This document shows positions 52,880 through 64,000 of a DNA stretch of 64,000 nt, in pieces. The notes below the pieces were generated by a model that did no database searches, was not told the DNA's origin, and saw only the letters and a program-made list of their open reading frames with translations. The position numbers and the translations under genes are program-made. Each line of letters starts with the position of its first letter. Positions within the stretch are counted from its first letter, which is position 1. Source of the DNA: Entoloma clypeatum (lineage: Eukaryota; Basidiomycota; Agaricomycetes; Agaricales; Entolomataceae); contig OY751487.1 in the NCBI GenBank assembly GCA_963565915.1, forward strand, positions 1,116,001 to 1,180,000, in the 5' to 3' direction.

Positions 52880-53430
52880 CACTGTCACGCAAACATCCTT
52901 CTTCCATTCATCAGAGTTGATATACTTGAAAGGCTTCACACATCAAGGAGAAGGTCCAAAAATGAGGCGTGGACTGAATAAAACGTGAAGCCAAGGGGCC
53001 GGAAGGAAGTTCTTCACGGATGGCTTCCAATCAATGGGCGATGCGATGGCAGCGAACTGTCTTGTGAAGGCAATGAAGGTGAGGCCGCTTCAAGTTCGAA
53101 GTTTCGTTACTTTGTGCATAAGGAATCGTAAAATTCGTTTGTTGATGAAGCTGCTCTTGGGACACGAAGAAAGAAGTCTGCGTATGAGCTTTATCAAGCT
53201 CTGTGAAGGGTTGAGGGTGGCCGCCATTTGAGAATCTGATCGAGCTGGTCAAGACATAATGGGAGATATTCTTCGCCGGTGAATACGTCCCTGTGCACTT
53301 CAGAATCGTATATTCTGGCAAAACTCACTTTCAAGATACTTAAAAACATGAGCGCGGAGGTCCCCCAGGTCGTAGAAAGATATTTTTTGCTGTGAGCCGC
53401 GCCCCGGATGGGCGGCCCGTTAAAACGGTA
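52880..53430 (-). pseudogene. decayed paralogue of the NACHT gene
   Basis: Blocks on the minus strand match the NACHT gene upstream: KVSFARIYDSEVHRDVF parallels YLESEFTRVHDSEVHKDTM, and GGHPQPFTELDKAHTQ parallels GSHSRPFAELDKLYTQ. DNA near 52945-53030 (AAGGTCCAAAAATGAGGCGT) parallels 54951-55030. Frames are broken and the Walker A region is missing. It is probably a partial tandem duplicate. Confidence 0.75.
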
Positions 53431-53492
53431 GGAATAAACAAAGCCGTGACTCATGCAACAGATGGAGGCAAACATAATTTCAAGGAATCTGG

Positions 53493-56400
53493 TTAGTAGA
53501 GTGTCCATATTTCTGCAAGTAGGCAATCAGCTCTTCTTGAAAAGAGACGTAAGAAACTCACTATGGTAATTCGCTCAAATGTCGTCTTCCATAGATCGGA
53601 ACTTTTTCTTAAGATATCATGACATTTATCTAGATGTTGCTTTGGTTGGGCTCTGTGATCGCGTGTTAAGTGATTAAGAACACGACCCTCCCATAATGAG
53701 AGCATCCCATTCGGTGGATTGTCACATTTCTGCAGAAACGACGTTGTGGTTAGTGGAAGGAAGTATCAACTCTTGAGATCGTATGGCCACTAACTTCCAG
53801 CCAATATGCCACGGCTGATGCGTCCTCGCCAGAAATGAGCGCTTTTGGCCCTATGCCTTTGGAGGAGCTCTCGGACGGATTGTCCAGTCTTTGTATCTCG
53901 ATCATCAAGTCTTCATCGTCAGGTCTTGCCAACGTGATGTGGTGGTGAAGAAAGCGCCTTGCATAACGATGCCTGAATGACCCTTCCTCGCTGCATTGCT
54001 CAAGATCAAAATGCTGTCAGATATAAGTACTTACAATGATCGCACCTCAGTGAATGTTCTGCTAAGAACCGAAGAAGACGAGTTGCAACTAAAGCATGCG
54101 AGATCGCTGGATCATAGTAGAAATCTCCAGACTGGACTGCCTTGCACGTAAATTCTTCCAAACAGTACTTTGCGCAATTGGGAAGTGCGCGCATTATCGA
54201 CATAAACCTAGAGTTATTCTTGATCACCTCAGATAGAGAACGTGGAATGCCCAGTAACTCTTGAGGACCGAGAATATCATCAAAGGTTTCCTTGCACCAG
54301 GACGAGGAAGCAAGGGCTCTGGCAGGTCCATCTACCACATGGATAGCCCAAAGTTGAGGTGTGAAACCAATTTCAAGTTCCCTCGAAGCCTCTGCCATTT
54401 TGGAGAGGTGGGTCTGGAAAGCTGAGTCGACAAGTTTGGTGATTTGGTGAAGAAAATCGTCATGAGACAAAATGGTCTGTTTAGTCTGTTGGTAGTGCCG
54501 CTGAGGGCTGGTACAATTTAACGACGACACCATGCACAACACCTACCTGACGTAACAGCTTTATTATGATGACCAGTAATTCAACCGCCTGAAATTTCCT
54601 GGAATCCTTCAAATCGCCCTCAACAAGACATCGAGCCCAGCGGCCAATGTCAATGTTCTGGCGAATGCAGTCAATGATTGCTAAGTGGTCGGAGCTCTCG
54701 ACGAAGAACTCCTGAATGAAGCCATAGAGGAGGCGATGGTCAAATAGCTTTACTCTCTGTTGGCTGGAATCTGGTTCATGAAGCTTGCCATTTCACATGA
54801 AAAGGAGAAAGAAGCACGAACCTGTCGTGAGTTGCAGTATTCGTCGACAACGGCAGATAGCTACATGCTGCCAAAAGCGCCTCGCGGAAGACATTGTCCC
54901 ACCATTCATCATAGTTGATATAGAACAATCCAGAACGACTCTCGTCAAGGAGAAAGTCCAAAAATGATGCGTGGAGCGAGTAACAGCTGACTCCTGTCCG
55001 AACAACTAGCGGCGCTGAAGGAAATTCTTCAGGGATGGGCCCCAGAATCGAGGGACTATGCCCCGGCAACCCTCCTACACTGCGGAAGCCGATGAGGGAA
55101 TGTAACCCGCGCAAAGTTAATTTAACCTCTCCAGGCCGCAAACCGAGATAGATCTCCATGTTGTGTATGAAGGTGGGTCTCGCAAAATATCTGCTGAATG
55201 GGCCGCTTCGGAACTTTATCCAATCATACATGAGGAACCCCAAGATTCGTTTGAGGTGACACAATCGCTCCTTGGGACACGAAGAGAGAATCTGTGTATA
55301 CAACTTATCAAGCTCTGCGAAGGGCCGCGAGTGACTGCCGTCTGGGTTTTGGGGATCCAGAATCTGATCGAGCCGGTCAAGACAGGGGAAATATTCCTCG
55401 TCGATGAATTTGATAACAGTCGAGGCGTAAATAAAGTATCCGCCTGATTGATCGACCAGTCGTTTGATGATATCATAGGATGGCCAAGGCTTGGATACGG
55501 CCTGCATTGTGTCCTTGTGCACTTCGGAATCGTGTACCCTGGTAAACTCACTTTCAAGGTACTTGAAAACATCCTCATGAGCGCGGAGGTCCCCGTAGAA
55601 AGACATTTTTTGTGTGAGTTGTGCCATGACAGGACTGTCGAATGCCGCCTGGATCTGAGGTTCGGGTCTGCTCACGATAAGGAAACGCAAGGGGAGGTTG
55701 TGCTTGTTCACCAAGTCAAGGACGTACTCGAGGATCAGGGACTGATTGCCACTGGCCTCGCATTCATCAAGACCATCGATGATGACAAGAAAGGGCAACA
55801 GGGATGTGGTGGCGGCTGGGTGAGTAGCTTCCAGCGAGACGTCGAACAGCCGAACAAGTAGATCAATAGAACCTGTGACCCGGTTCACGATATAGGGGTC
55901 CTCGCTGAGCACCTTCTCCAATCTCTGGCGTCTATTGGGGGTGGACATACAAATTTGGACAGCGATCGTGGGAAAGAGGTATTTCATATCAGTCCGATTG
56001 CGTGCAGTTCGAGCAAAAAAGAAGCTGGCCGCGAGCTGTCTGTTCCCAGCGGTCTTCTCCGCAACAGTCTGTGCGATGGCTGACTTTCCTGCACCTGCAG
56101 GCGCGTGGAGCCAACACAGTTTGGTTCCTCTTTCAATCCAGTGCTCGATATCCTGCAAAATTTCTGTCCGAGTCCCAGGGTGGCATCGGGGAGGAGGTCT
56201 GCGCTCCCGTGAATCGAAAGATGCACCGGAAGAGACCAAGTTTAAAACGGGTGGCCAGGTCAGGGCTCCTCGAATAAGAACGTCTGTGCGTTGGATGAGT
56301 ACATGAATCAAACTCACCCGCTCGCGAGTGATCAATCGATACATTATGATTGATGACCTCCCCGTAATGTACCTGTGTGTCTCCGTGAACTTCGAGGAAC

Positions 56401-56650
56401 GTGCTTTCTGAAATGTGTACGGCTTGTTGGACAGTCGTCGAACTAGGGAGACTATTTTTCTGGTCATTTCCTTTCCATTCAGTGAGTTGATCATCTTCGT
56501 TTCAAGTGGAGACATACGAATAGTTCGATGCGACACTGAAGGTATGACTGTTAGAGCAGACTCATTGGTTGGCCGCGCGTCCGCATGTAAGCCGTCGCTG
56601 GGAATATGTGTGGAAACCCCGGAACTGGCGTTTGTCTGACGAGTGCTCAA
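53493..56650 (-). CDS. NACHT-domain NTPase (STAND/NLR-like)
   Basis: Main exon 56650-54822, then exons 54770-54547, 54485-54035, about 53990-53800 and about 53730-53493. The NTPase core has PPPRCHPGTRTEILQDIEHW, Walker A LHAPAGAGKSAIAQTVAE, Walker B FLVIIDGLDECEASG, LRFLIVSRPEPQIQAAF and the winged-helix-like region after GGYFIYASTVIKFIDEEYFP. The C-terminal part has a domain typical of mushroom NACHT proteins (YSLHASFLDFLLDESRSG) and no WD40, ANK or TPR repeats that I can see. Such proteins are thought to act in fungal non-self recognition or programmed cell death. The N-terminal effector part is not recognised, and introns between about 56250 and 56500 are likely. The exon boundary near 54030 does not resolve cleanly. 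Confidence 0.8.
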
Positions 56651-56934
56651 TTATTGCATTCATGATACAAAGGACGCATACCGCAAATGTCAGAGGTACA
56701 TGCGTGTAAGTTGATGAATCCTGAGATTCAAGGGGGGACGAGATAAGGTGCTTCCCTAGATGAGCATCCGGGCTTTGCTCGAGTAAAAGCGGTTCTTCTG
56801 CCAAAACCTGACGTTTATGCATGCGTGGTATATCGCCAGGAGAGTGTTGATCTAACCCAGCGCTGGGGCTTCGCTGCCAGATGAGAGCAGTGAGGTGGTA
56901 GGTACCTCGTGTTCCCATGTGCATTGGTACATAC

Positions 56935-57255
56935 CACAGGTGTTGAAGGCGGGGGATCGGGGGCTGATGAGACCCGAGCTTCATGTGTGCGCCGAAGGTC
57001 AATGGATGAGTAATCGCAAGAGGCAGGGTCGGAGATTCCTGATTCACTCGGAATGAACGTCGAAGCTATACTTGTCGCAGGAGTCCTTGAACACGCTGGA
57101 AGCAAAGGGCCTGCAATTGATGAGGGTTTCCAGTAGGTACGCCATGGATCTCCGAGAAACGAAGTAGTGGGCTTTCTGTGGGGCAGCATAGCATACAGAG
57201 AGTTGAAAACCCACGACGGCGATGTGGGTTCCGAGTCGGAAACGAGCGTTTTCAT
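56935..57255 (-). CDS. candidate upstream exon of the NACHT gene
   Basis: Open frame starting MKTLVSDSEPTSPSWVFNSL and continuing as a Ser/Pro/Thr-rich stretch to a GTATGT donor near 56940. Splicing to the frame that begins upstream of 56650 is plausible but not proved. It could instead be unrelated or non-coding. Confidence 0.3.
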
Positions 57256-59644
57256 CAGCTGGCGGGACTGTCAGACTCACACAGCCTCTTCATGGCCTCG
57301 TTGTGAACACGGGATGGCGTTACGTGGTGCCTCATGCTCATCGCCTGCAGGTTGAACGTTGAAATGAAGCCGAAAAATCGATGTTCAAGTCTTGACTTTG
57401 AACCCTCTAGCACACTCGCTGCCAGCCACAGGCCAACTCAGCAGTCCCGCGGCAGTGGTGAGAGCCGTTGGGAGACGATAAAGTTGCTTCAGCTGTGTAC
57501 GGTGGACGCAGTAGTAAGCCTAACGCTCCCGGGAGCAAGTGACTGACTCCGAGTCGCAGATTATTATTTATTATAAATCAGCAGCGTTGTCATGACCCTC
57601 GTCTGACCCGGTCAGACTCTTGACGCAGTCACCCTGACTTGTGTGGGGGAGCAGTTCTGGCTGACCGCGGACCTCGCGTCATGTGATCGGTCATGTAGAT
57701 AGTAGTTTGTCCGTCATCAGCAAATCAGGGAAGTTCTGATTTAGCAATATGACACTCACGAGCATGCTACAATATTATAACACCTCGACAACAGCTCATA
57801 AACAGCTTATCTATGGTCAGTAGTATTACAATAATATTGTGCATTAGATACAGTATTCTACTCATACTGTGAGGCAAGGATAATGTGAGAACGAGGTTGT
57901 ATTTACATTGTGAACTGACTACCAAGTCGGCAGCTACTTTGCAAAATTCACGTCAGATGTTAAATACTTCACCCCCGATTATGATGAGTTGGTAGGACTC
58001 GCAACTTCGGGCGACTTTTCAACATTATGGTTGTAATCGGAGATTGAATAAATTTATAAAGGGAGCAACCCGGCGTTTGAATCCCCCATTTTCTGCATTA
58101 TAACCCCCTTGTCTTCGTGTTTACAAGATTCCTCCTCACCACCTCCTTCGTTGTCACTCATGCTAGAAGTGACCCTCAACGACCTGTGAAGGTCAGCCCT
58201 TTGGACTCCGGAGAAGAAGGGTTGTGAACTTGAAGGGTGGGTGCGTTGCCCCCGGTTTTTTTGTTTGTTTGTTTGGCTAACACCTGACAGGCCTGACAGG
58301 TGAGAAGCTGCGACAGCTCGGCTGCTTGAGCTTGTCGTCAAAGGTCTACTGAGGTCTGAGGAACTTGTGAGTCACCGCATTCCATGCAGAGGTTCATCCT
58401 GTTTCGACACAAGTCTACCCACTGACTAATCAGTACTCGCCCAGCCCGACGCTTGACGCCAACAGTGCCCATAGCTACAGCTTGAATTGTGAGTGCGTCG
58501 CTGAGTGGTTGCTCAGCAACTGAATGTGATTACAGGTTGGCTTTGTTACCAGTTAGCTCTGCTTCCTGCAAATCATCCACGAGGAGTGCGCGGCCTGCAA
58601 ATGTGAGGCCACCAGACCCGGACTAATCGAGGGAGAGGCACAGGCACTGCAGGTGTCGAGGGAGCGGTGGAGGTGGGGGCAGTTCTCAGAGCTTGGCTGG
58701 GCCCTGGTGAGAAAGGGAGGAGTTGACCACTTGGCGCGACTGACCCAGTGAGAGATATTGGCGAGGCGACACTGATAGGCTTTGGGGGAATATCCTCCGC
58801 TCGTCGTATACAATCCATAGATTGACAATATACATGATTTTGTTGCTTTCCTACTGTCATTGTTCATGAGTCCTCTGGCTAAGTAATGATTTGGTCAATT
58901 ATACACCTATTTAAGTCAGATATCGTGCAGACAATCAGCAGAAATATTGCAGCCGCTTGGTCGCTATGCATGGCATGATATCAATTCACAGTATGTGGCA
59001 TTATTTTGATAAACTCATGATACCACATCTGAAATACAAATCGGACCTGCTACTGTCTGGTTATAAATAGCATTGTGAGTTGATCCATAATATTATAACA
59101 GGTTTGTAAGGCCGACAACCATCTATAATGCCTTTCGGGAGCTCATATGGCTAGATAGGAATTTCCATAATTTGCTGATGGTAGATCCCTGTTTCTTTAG
59201 CTCACTCATCTCGGAGGCAACGACGCACGATCCCCCCCGCTCTTTTGAGGCTCATCCCCACCATCTCCGGACTTAGACCGACAGCAGCCGTTACACTTGA
59301 CGAGTCATGACTCGTCAAGGGTTTAAAGGGTTCGTGTGATTGTGACAGTAGCACGAGAGAGTACTGGCACACGAGACGAGTCTTAACGGGAGAGAAGGGG
59401 TTAAGGCTCTCTGATTCGAAAAAACTACTGAAACAAACACAGGTACAGACTTAAATACTTGGAAAGTGAGACAAGGAAAAGATAAGAATAGAAACAATAG
59501 AGTTGCGGCTTGATAGCACATGGGATGGGTGACAATTGTCACATATGCCCTCCAGGCATCGCGACGACGAGGGATGCCTATACCACTTTTTTTGTTAACA
59601 GAATGAGAGTAAGAGATTGTTGAGAAAAGAAATGATGTTCTTTG
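57256..59644. other. long non-coding stretch
   Basis: Short ORFs on both strands have no recognisable motif. AT-rich blocks share AATATTATAACA (about 57769-57780 and 59089-59100). A short direct repeat CCTGACAGG occurs twice at about 58287-58305. A perfect palindrome lies at 59296-59319. The part from about 59290 to 59570 may be an LTR remnant but its ends are not defined. Confidence 0.5.
59296..59319. repeat. 24-bp perfect palindrome
   Basis: CTTGACGAGTCA followed by its exact inverse complement TGACTCGTCAAG. It contains TGACTC/GAGTCA half-sites of the bZIP (Gcn4/AP-1) type. GACGAGTC recurs nearby at about 59373. Confidence 0.7.
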
Positions 59645-59954
59645 TGTTGAAGTTCCACCTGGGCGCTAGCCACAGGTGTACTGAGCAACATAGCTACAGT
59701 GGAAGTACTCTACGATACCGCTATGGTCACTTACATGGTTTGGAGGGGGTAAGGCTAGTGAGAGCGGTTGAGGCTGGTGAGAGCGATGGAGCTGGTTAAG
59801 AGTCAAGAGACAACTTGTTGATATTGACAGTTTCCTGGTCTTATATACCGTACTACTGTTTGTACCCACCAAACAAGTATGTAATGAAGATATGTAAAGG
59901 TCACATGATGTAATCTAATCTAATCTAATCTACGTGATGGGAAAAGTTTCAACA
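59645..59954 (-). repeat. 3' LTR of copia A4
   Basis: 310 bp with family ends. The E-box is altered (TCATGTGACC on the minus strand), while the ATGTAAGT motif is kept. Confidence 0.95.
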
Positions 59955-60029
59955 CCCCCCCATATTTAGTACATACTTCTAAATACATCTTACTTTTTCC
60001 CACATATATATATAGGTACTCTGTTTCGC

Positions 60030-63000
60030 CTAGTTTTTTATCAATCCGAAGTACGGGATAAACTTGTTGAAGAGGATTTTCCCCAGATTTTTAGTTAAAA
60101 GGTCTGCAGGATTGTTCACTCCTTCAATGAATTCGACCGTAATTATCCCTTTGGAGACTTTTTCTCTGACGAAGTGGAATCGCACGTCAATGTGCTTGGA
60201 TCGCTTCTCAGTTACAGGGTTGGATGCGATAAAGACGGAGCCGTTGTTATCTCCGTAGATCGGTACTGATCCGATCTGCATTCCAAGCTCGGCAAGCATG
60301 CTTCTAAGCCATGTTACTGCGCGACTGCAATCTGATAGCGCCATGTATTCTGCTTCCGTGGAAGAGAGGGCAATGGTTTTTTGCGCCAATGAAACCCAGG
60401 TTACTGCTCCAGATGCCAGCGATACGAAGTAACCAGTGGTGGACTTCCTGGTGTTTTTGTCTGACGCCCAATCGGAGTCTGTGAATGCGTAGATTCCTTT
60501 CCCAGAATCACCATCGTACATGATCGCGTAATTTTTTGTTGCCTTCAAATACCTGCAAATATCCCTTGCCACTTCTAAATGGCGTTTGGTAGGGTTTGCG
60601 GAAAATTGGGACATTTTGATTACTGCGAAACAAATGTCGGGTCTTGTCCCGATCATTAAGTACAATAATGATCCGATGACGGATTGGTACTTGGATCTGA
60701 GTTCCACATTGGGTTCATCTTCAGATTTCATGGGTTTGTAGCCCGTTGGGAGTGGGGTATGGGTGGCATTAGATTCGCTCATCCCCATGCGTGCGAGAAT
60801 TTTCTCAAGGTAGGGTACTTGATCAATGAAGATCCTCTTCCCACGTTGCCTTATTTGGATAGAGAGAAATTCTTTTGGTTCCCCATCAGGGACTAGGTGG
60901 CCTAGGTCCCTACATTCCCATGTTGTCATGAAGGCCTTCTTCTTTTCCAGCGTGTATTCCCGGTTTGTGCCGAGAAAAGCAGAGTCATCGACATAAATGA
61001 CGGCGATCACAGTTTCCCCTTTGGTACTTGTGTGAATGAAAACTCCCGCATCGGAGTGAAGCCGGGCAAAGCTGAGCTTTTTCATGGAGGAATCGAGTTC
61101 CCTCCACCAGGCTAATGCGGCCTGCTTAAGTCCGTATAGGGCTTTGTATAGTCGGTACACGAGGTTTTCTTTCCCTTTTACTATGTAGCCCTCAGGCTGT
61201 CACATGTAAATTACCTCACGGAGTGTTCCATAGAGGAAGGCTGCTGAGACGTCCAAGAGTGTCATGAACCACCCTTCAAGGGCTGTCAATGCCAGAATTA
61301 ATCGGACGGTCTCGTATCTCACTACTGGTGAGAAGATCTGATCGAAGTCAATCCCTTCTACCTGTGAGAAACCTTTTGCAACAAGGCGCGCTTTCAAACG
61401 CCCGTCGGATTTTTCATTGTAAACCCATTTGTTCCTTAGAGCTTTCCTCCCTGTAGGTAGGGGTACTAACTCCGTGATCATCCCGCGGCTTTTGAGCATG
61501 TCTAGCTCTTTTCGTTCTGCCGCATACCAATCTTCTTTGTTTGGAAGAGAGTATATGTCTTTGTGTGACATTTCGATGATGCCTACTTGGATGGAGATTG
61601 CCTCCATTAGGAGATCGTTCATCCATGCCGTTTGACCGCCCAGTCTACGTCTTCGATCCATTTTTTCAAGATCAGAAGCAGGGGTATCTTCCCCATAGAT
61701 GCTGTCTGGCATTCTCCGAACTCGTCGTTCCCTGATCGGTCGATCTGGTACTTGCTCGGGCTCTGGAGTGGGTACTCGTGGCTCGTCATCGGGTTCGCTA
61801 TGCGGCAAATCATCGTCTGATTCAGGGTGATCCTGTCCAGTGGGAACAGGGTCGTGAGGTTTTTCGTAATGACTGTCATTGTCATCGTTTCCGGGGATGA
61901 GGTCCTCAAACTCATCAGCCGTTTCTGGGTTTTCCATTTCTGGATGGTTCTCTGGCAAAGGGTCGATGTGGCATCTAGGGTACTTGCTTTCATCAAAGAT
62001 AGCTTTCCCACCCATGAAAATTGTATTAGTCTCAGGATCCATGAAACGGTATCCTTTGACCCCTGGCTTTGATCCGAGATAAATCATCAATCGAGATCTA
62101 GACTCCAGGGAATTTCTACGTTTTTCTTTTGGGATATACACATATGCCTGACATCCGAAGACTCTGATGCTTGACATATCGGGGATCTCATTGGTCATCC
62201 TGAAGTAAGGGGTATTCCATTCGAGACGCTGCATGGGGGTTCTGTTGTAGAGAAAAGCTGCATGTTCCAAACAGAATTCCCACCACATAGGTGGTAAGGA
62301 CGCGTCGAAGCGCAAGGCCTGAGATTTCTCCCACAGGGTTCGATTTATCCGTTCTGCTCGACCGTTCTGCTGGTGCTGATACGGGAGTGTGACGTCGATC
62401 AGAATTCCATGATCGGCAAGTACATCCTTGTATTCGTTAAATTCTCCACCTCCATCAACTCGCCATTTCTTAGGAGTGGCGGCGAATTGATTCTGGATCA
62501 TCACAAGGGATTGTCGTAGTGCCATGACAGCATCCGACTTCTTCCTAAGCAAGACGACCCAGACGTGGGATGAAAAATCGTCCAAAAACGTAAGGAAATA
62601 TTTATATTTGTGGTATGATGCCGTGGATATTTGTTTAAGATCGGAATGGATCAGATCAAAGGTTTTTGTTGCCCTTGTTATTGAATTGGGATATGACTGA
62701 TTCGGCATTTTCCCTTTGAGGCAACCTGTGCAACTTTCCTGTGATTTCTCACGTACTAGTGTTTCAGGTACCCCTTTGGTACTGGTGGGAATCTTTCGGA
62801 GTGCTTGATCATTTGGGTGACCAAGGCGCTTGTGCCATGTTTCAACAGTGATTTCACTCGAGATCGCATGGATCTGGTCATAGCGTATTTCAGTGTCTAA
62901 CCAGTAAATGGTTTGACCAAGGATGTGGGGCGAAAACTGGATTTTGCTCAGCCCTTTGGAGATGTTAATTTCTCCACAAGTCCCGTCTACTTTGTAACCA

Positions 63001-64000
63001 TGGTTAAGGAAGACGCCTAGGGACAATAGGCGTGTGTCCATGTCCGGGATGTAGAACACCGGTCTGAGAAGATGGGTTTTAATTTCCCCATTTAGGGTGT
63101 GCCGTACTGGAACGGCCCCAACTCCGAGTATTTCCAGTTTCTTCCCTTTAGCTGCAGTTTGGACGAATCGCTTGACCGTGAGAGGTCTATAATATGCGAA
63201 GTCCTTAAACTCATAGGTGAAGTGTAAAGAGGCGCCGGAATCTAGTATCCATTGCGCGCGTTCTTTTTCCTTACAATGTGTACAAGAGGCGAAATGTTTA
63301 ATATATTTTTTATGTAGATCACTGCTAATGTGATCTACGCACTCTGTACTGGTACTGGCTAATATATTATACGTCTGTTGAGAGGTATTATTAGCATTCC
63401 GCAATTGATAAGGTTCAAGAAAGGGTTTCGACGAACCGTCAAGTTCTATCTCATCCTCAAACACATCCGGCCCCATCCGTTCCTGGTCGATGTCCATCAT
63501 CTTCAGCAATTCTTCTATCGACGGGGCTACGCGACGCTGTTTAGCCGGCCTTTCGTCGATGTCAGAGATGATGGTATCTAAGATACGGAGGTTCGACCCA
63601 GAGGGTCGTGCGCCGATTTCTCGGGCAAGCTTTCGCACTTTCTCGTTCTTTTTCCATGCTGAAGGCTTTCCGGAAGGAAGCCCGGTGTACTGAGAGGGAG
63701 GCGGGTTCATGCGTTGCAGGAGTGACTGCATCTTTTCTGACTCAGGCTGCGCGGTACTTGTAGTTTTCCCGCGGCCCGTTACAGTGGTGAAGGCAGGTGC
63801 ATGATGAGGAGGGAGAGGGCAAGGGGCACGTTGACGAGGAGGAAGAGGACAAGGAGCAGGACGACGAAGGGGTTGCTCAATGGCTGGTGCAATAAACTCG
63901 ACCATTTCCTCAGCTTGGTCGGAGTCGTTTTCTGCGTTGTTGGCGCGTTTCTTCTGGTTGCGCCAGCGTCCCTTTCCCTTCTTCTTTTCAGAAGCGGTAC
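60030..64000 (-). pseudogene. copia A4 Gag-Pol with one premature stop in RT (5' end outside window)
   Basis: One minus-strand frame from the right edge to the stop at 60032-60030, broken by TGA at 61202-61200, where other copies have CGA (IYM-R-QPEGY). It includes the Gag Pro-rich repeat CPLPPRQRAPCPLPPHHAPA, protease WILDSGASLHFTYEF, integrase WRVDGGGEFNEY and QHQQNGRAERINRT, RT LDVSAAFLYGTLREVIYM and YVDDSAFLG, and RNase H TDSDWASDKNTR and SSTEAEYMALSDCSR. The stop falls in the RT fingers/palm region, so no functional RT can be made in cis. Confidence 0.95.

Larger units (their letters stand above)
59645..64000 (-). mobile_element. copia family A, copy A4 (3' part, cut by the window edge)
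   Basis: Minus-strand element with 3' LTR 59645-59954, polypurine run (CCCCCCCC on the plus strand, 59955-59961) and polyprotein to the edge. The left flank CTTTG (59640-59644) is the candidate TSD. The protein sequence is close to A2. Confidence 0.96.

Noticed and set aside
59290..59570. Solo LTR with GTGACAATTGTCAC near one end
   Set aside because: The palindromes and a TATTTAAG motif are suggestive, but I found no matching TG/CA ends with a target duplication, so it is not called.

Overview
The window looks like a transposon-rich stretch of a filamentous basidiomycete genome, most likely a mushroom-forming Agaricomycete. Host genes have many short introns (about 48-65 nt) with GTRNGT-like donors. 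F-box/LRR-like and NACHT genes are present as local paralogue clusters, and the mobile elements are fungal Ty1/copia, Ty3/gypsy (Tf1/sushi-like), hAT and LINE remnants. No species can be named from the sequence alone.

Layout. 1-1730: 5' part of a copia element (family A, copy A0, minus strand) inserted in a gypsy element. 1731-9925: that gypsy element (minus strand), decayed, with a complete hAT transposon (5313-9137) inside its gag; the hAT itself carries a solo LTR of a second copia family (family B). 9926-12020: non-coding, with short repeats and a hairpin. 12021-12960: a DOPA-dioxygenase-family gene. 13565-21010: a tandemly duplicated locus of a membrane-anchored hypothetical protein (+) and F-box proteins (-), with one frameshifted and one eroded member. 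21510-21594: intron-containing tRNA-Tyr. 21675-22762: LINE-derived fragment. 22795-41687: a young family-B copia element (minus strand) carrying a small pol-less LTR element (23927-25766) in its pol gene and two family-A copies (A1, A2; 31172-41461) in its 5' LTR. 41715-47491: complete family-A copy A3. 47492-47930: two poly(A)-ended repeat units. 48089-52634: divergent TRM2-like tRNA methyltransferase and CNNM/MAM3-like membrane protein genes. 52880-57255: a NACHT NTPase gene and a decayed paralogue. 59645-64000: family-A copy A4 (minus strand), cut by the window edge.

The most unusual signals are: (1) family B has an extra 278-codon ORF upstream of gag that starts inside the LTR, reads through the primer-binding site and encodes a predicted membrane, Cys-rich, PPPVY-containing protein; (2) both copia families have a plausible leader intron that would remove the primer-binding site from gag mRNA; (3) a 1.84-kb LTR element encodes one gag-like protein with three QT motifs spaced exactly 12 residues apart (possible dynein light chain LC8 sites) and no pol; (4) a mosaic LTR at 41152-41461 records an LTR-LTR recombination; (5) two host genes need 3-nt and 5-nt microexons to restore conserved motifs. 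Host genes here have no evident shared pathway; the window is best read as layers of insertions with dated order. All gene models are read by eye, with no database search.
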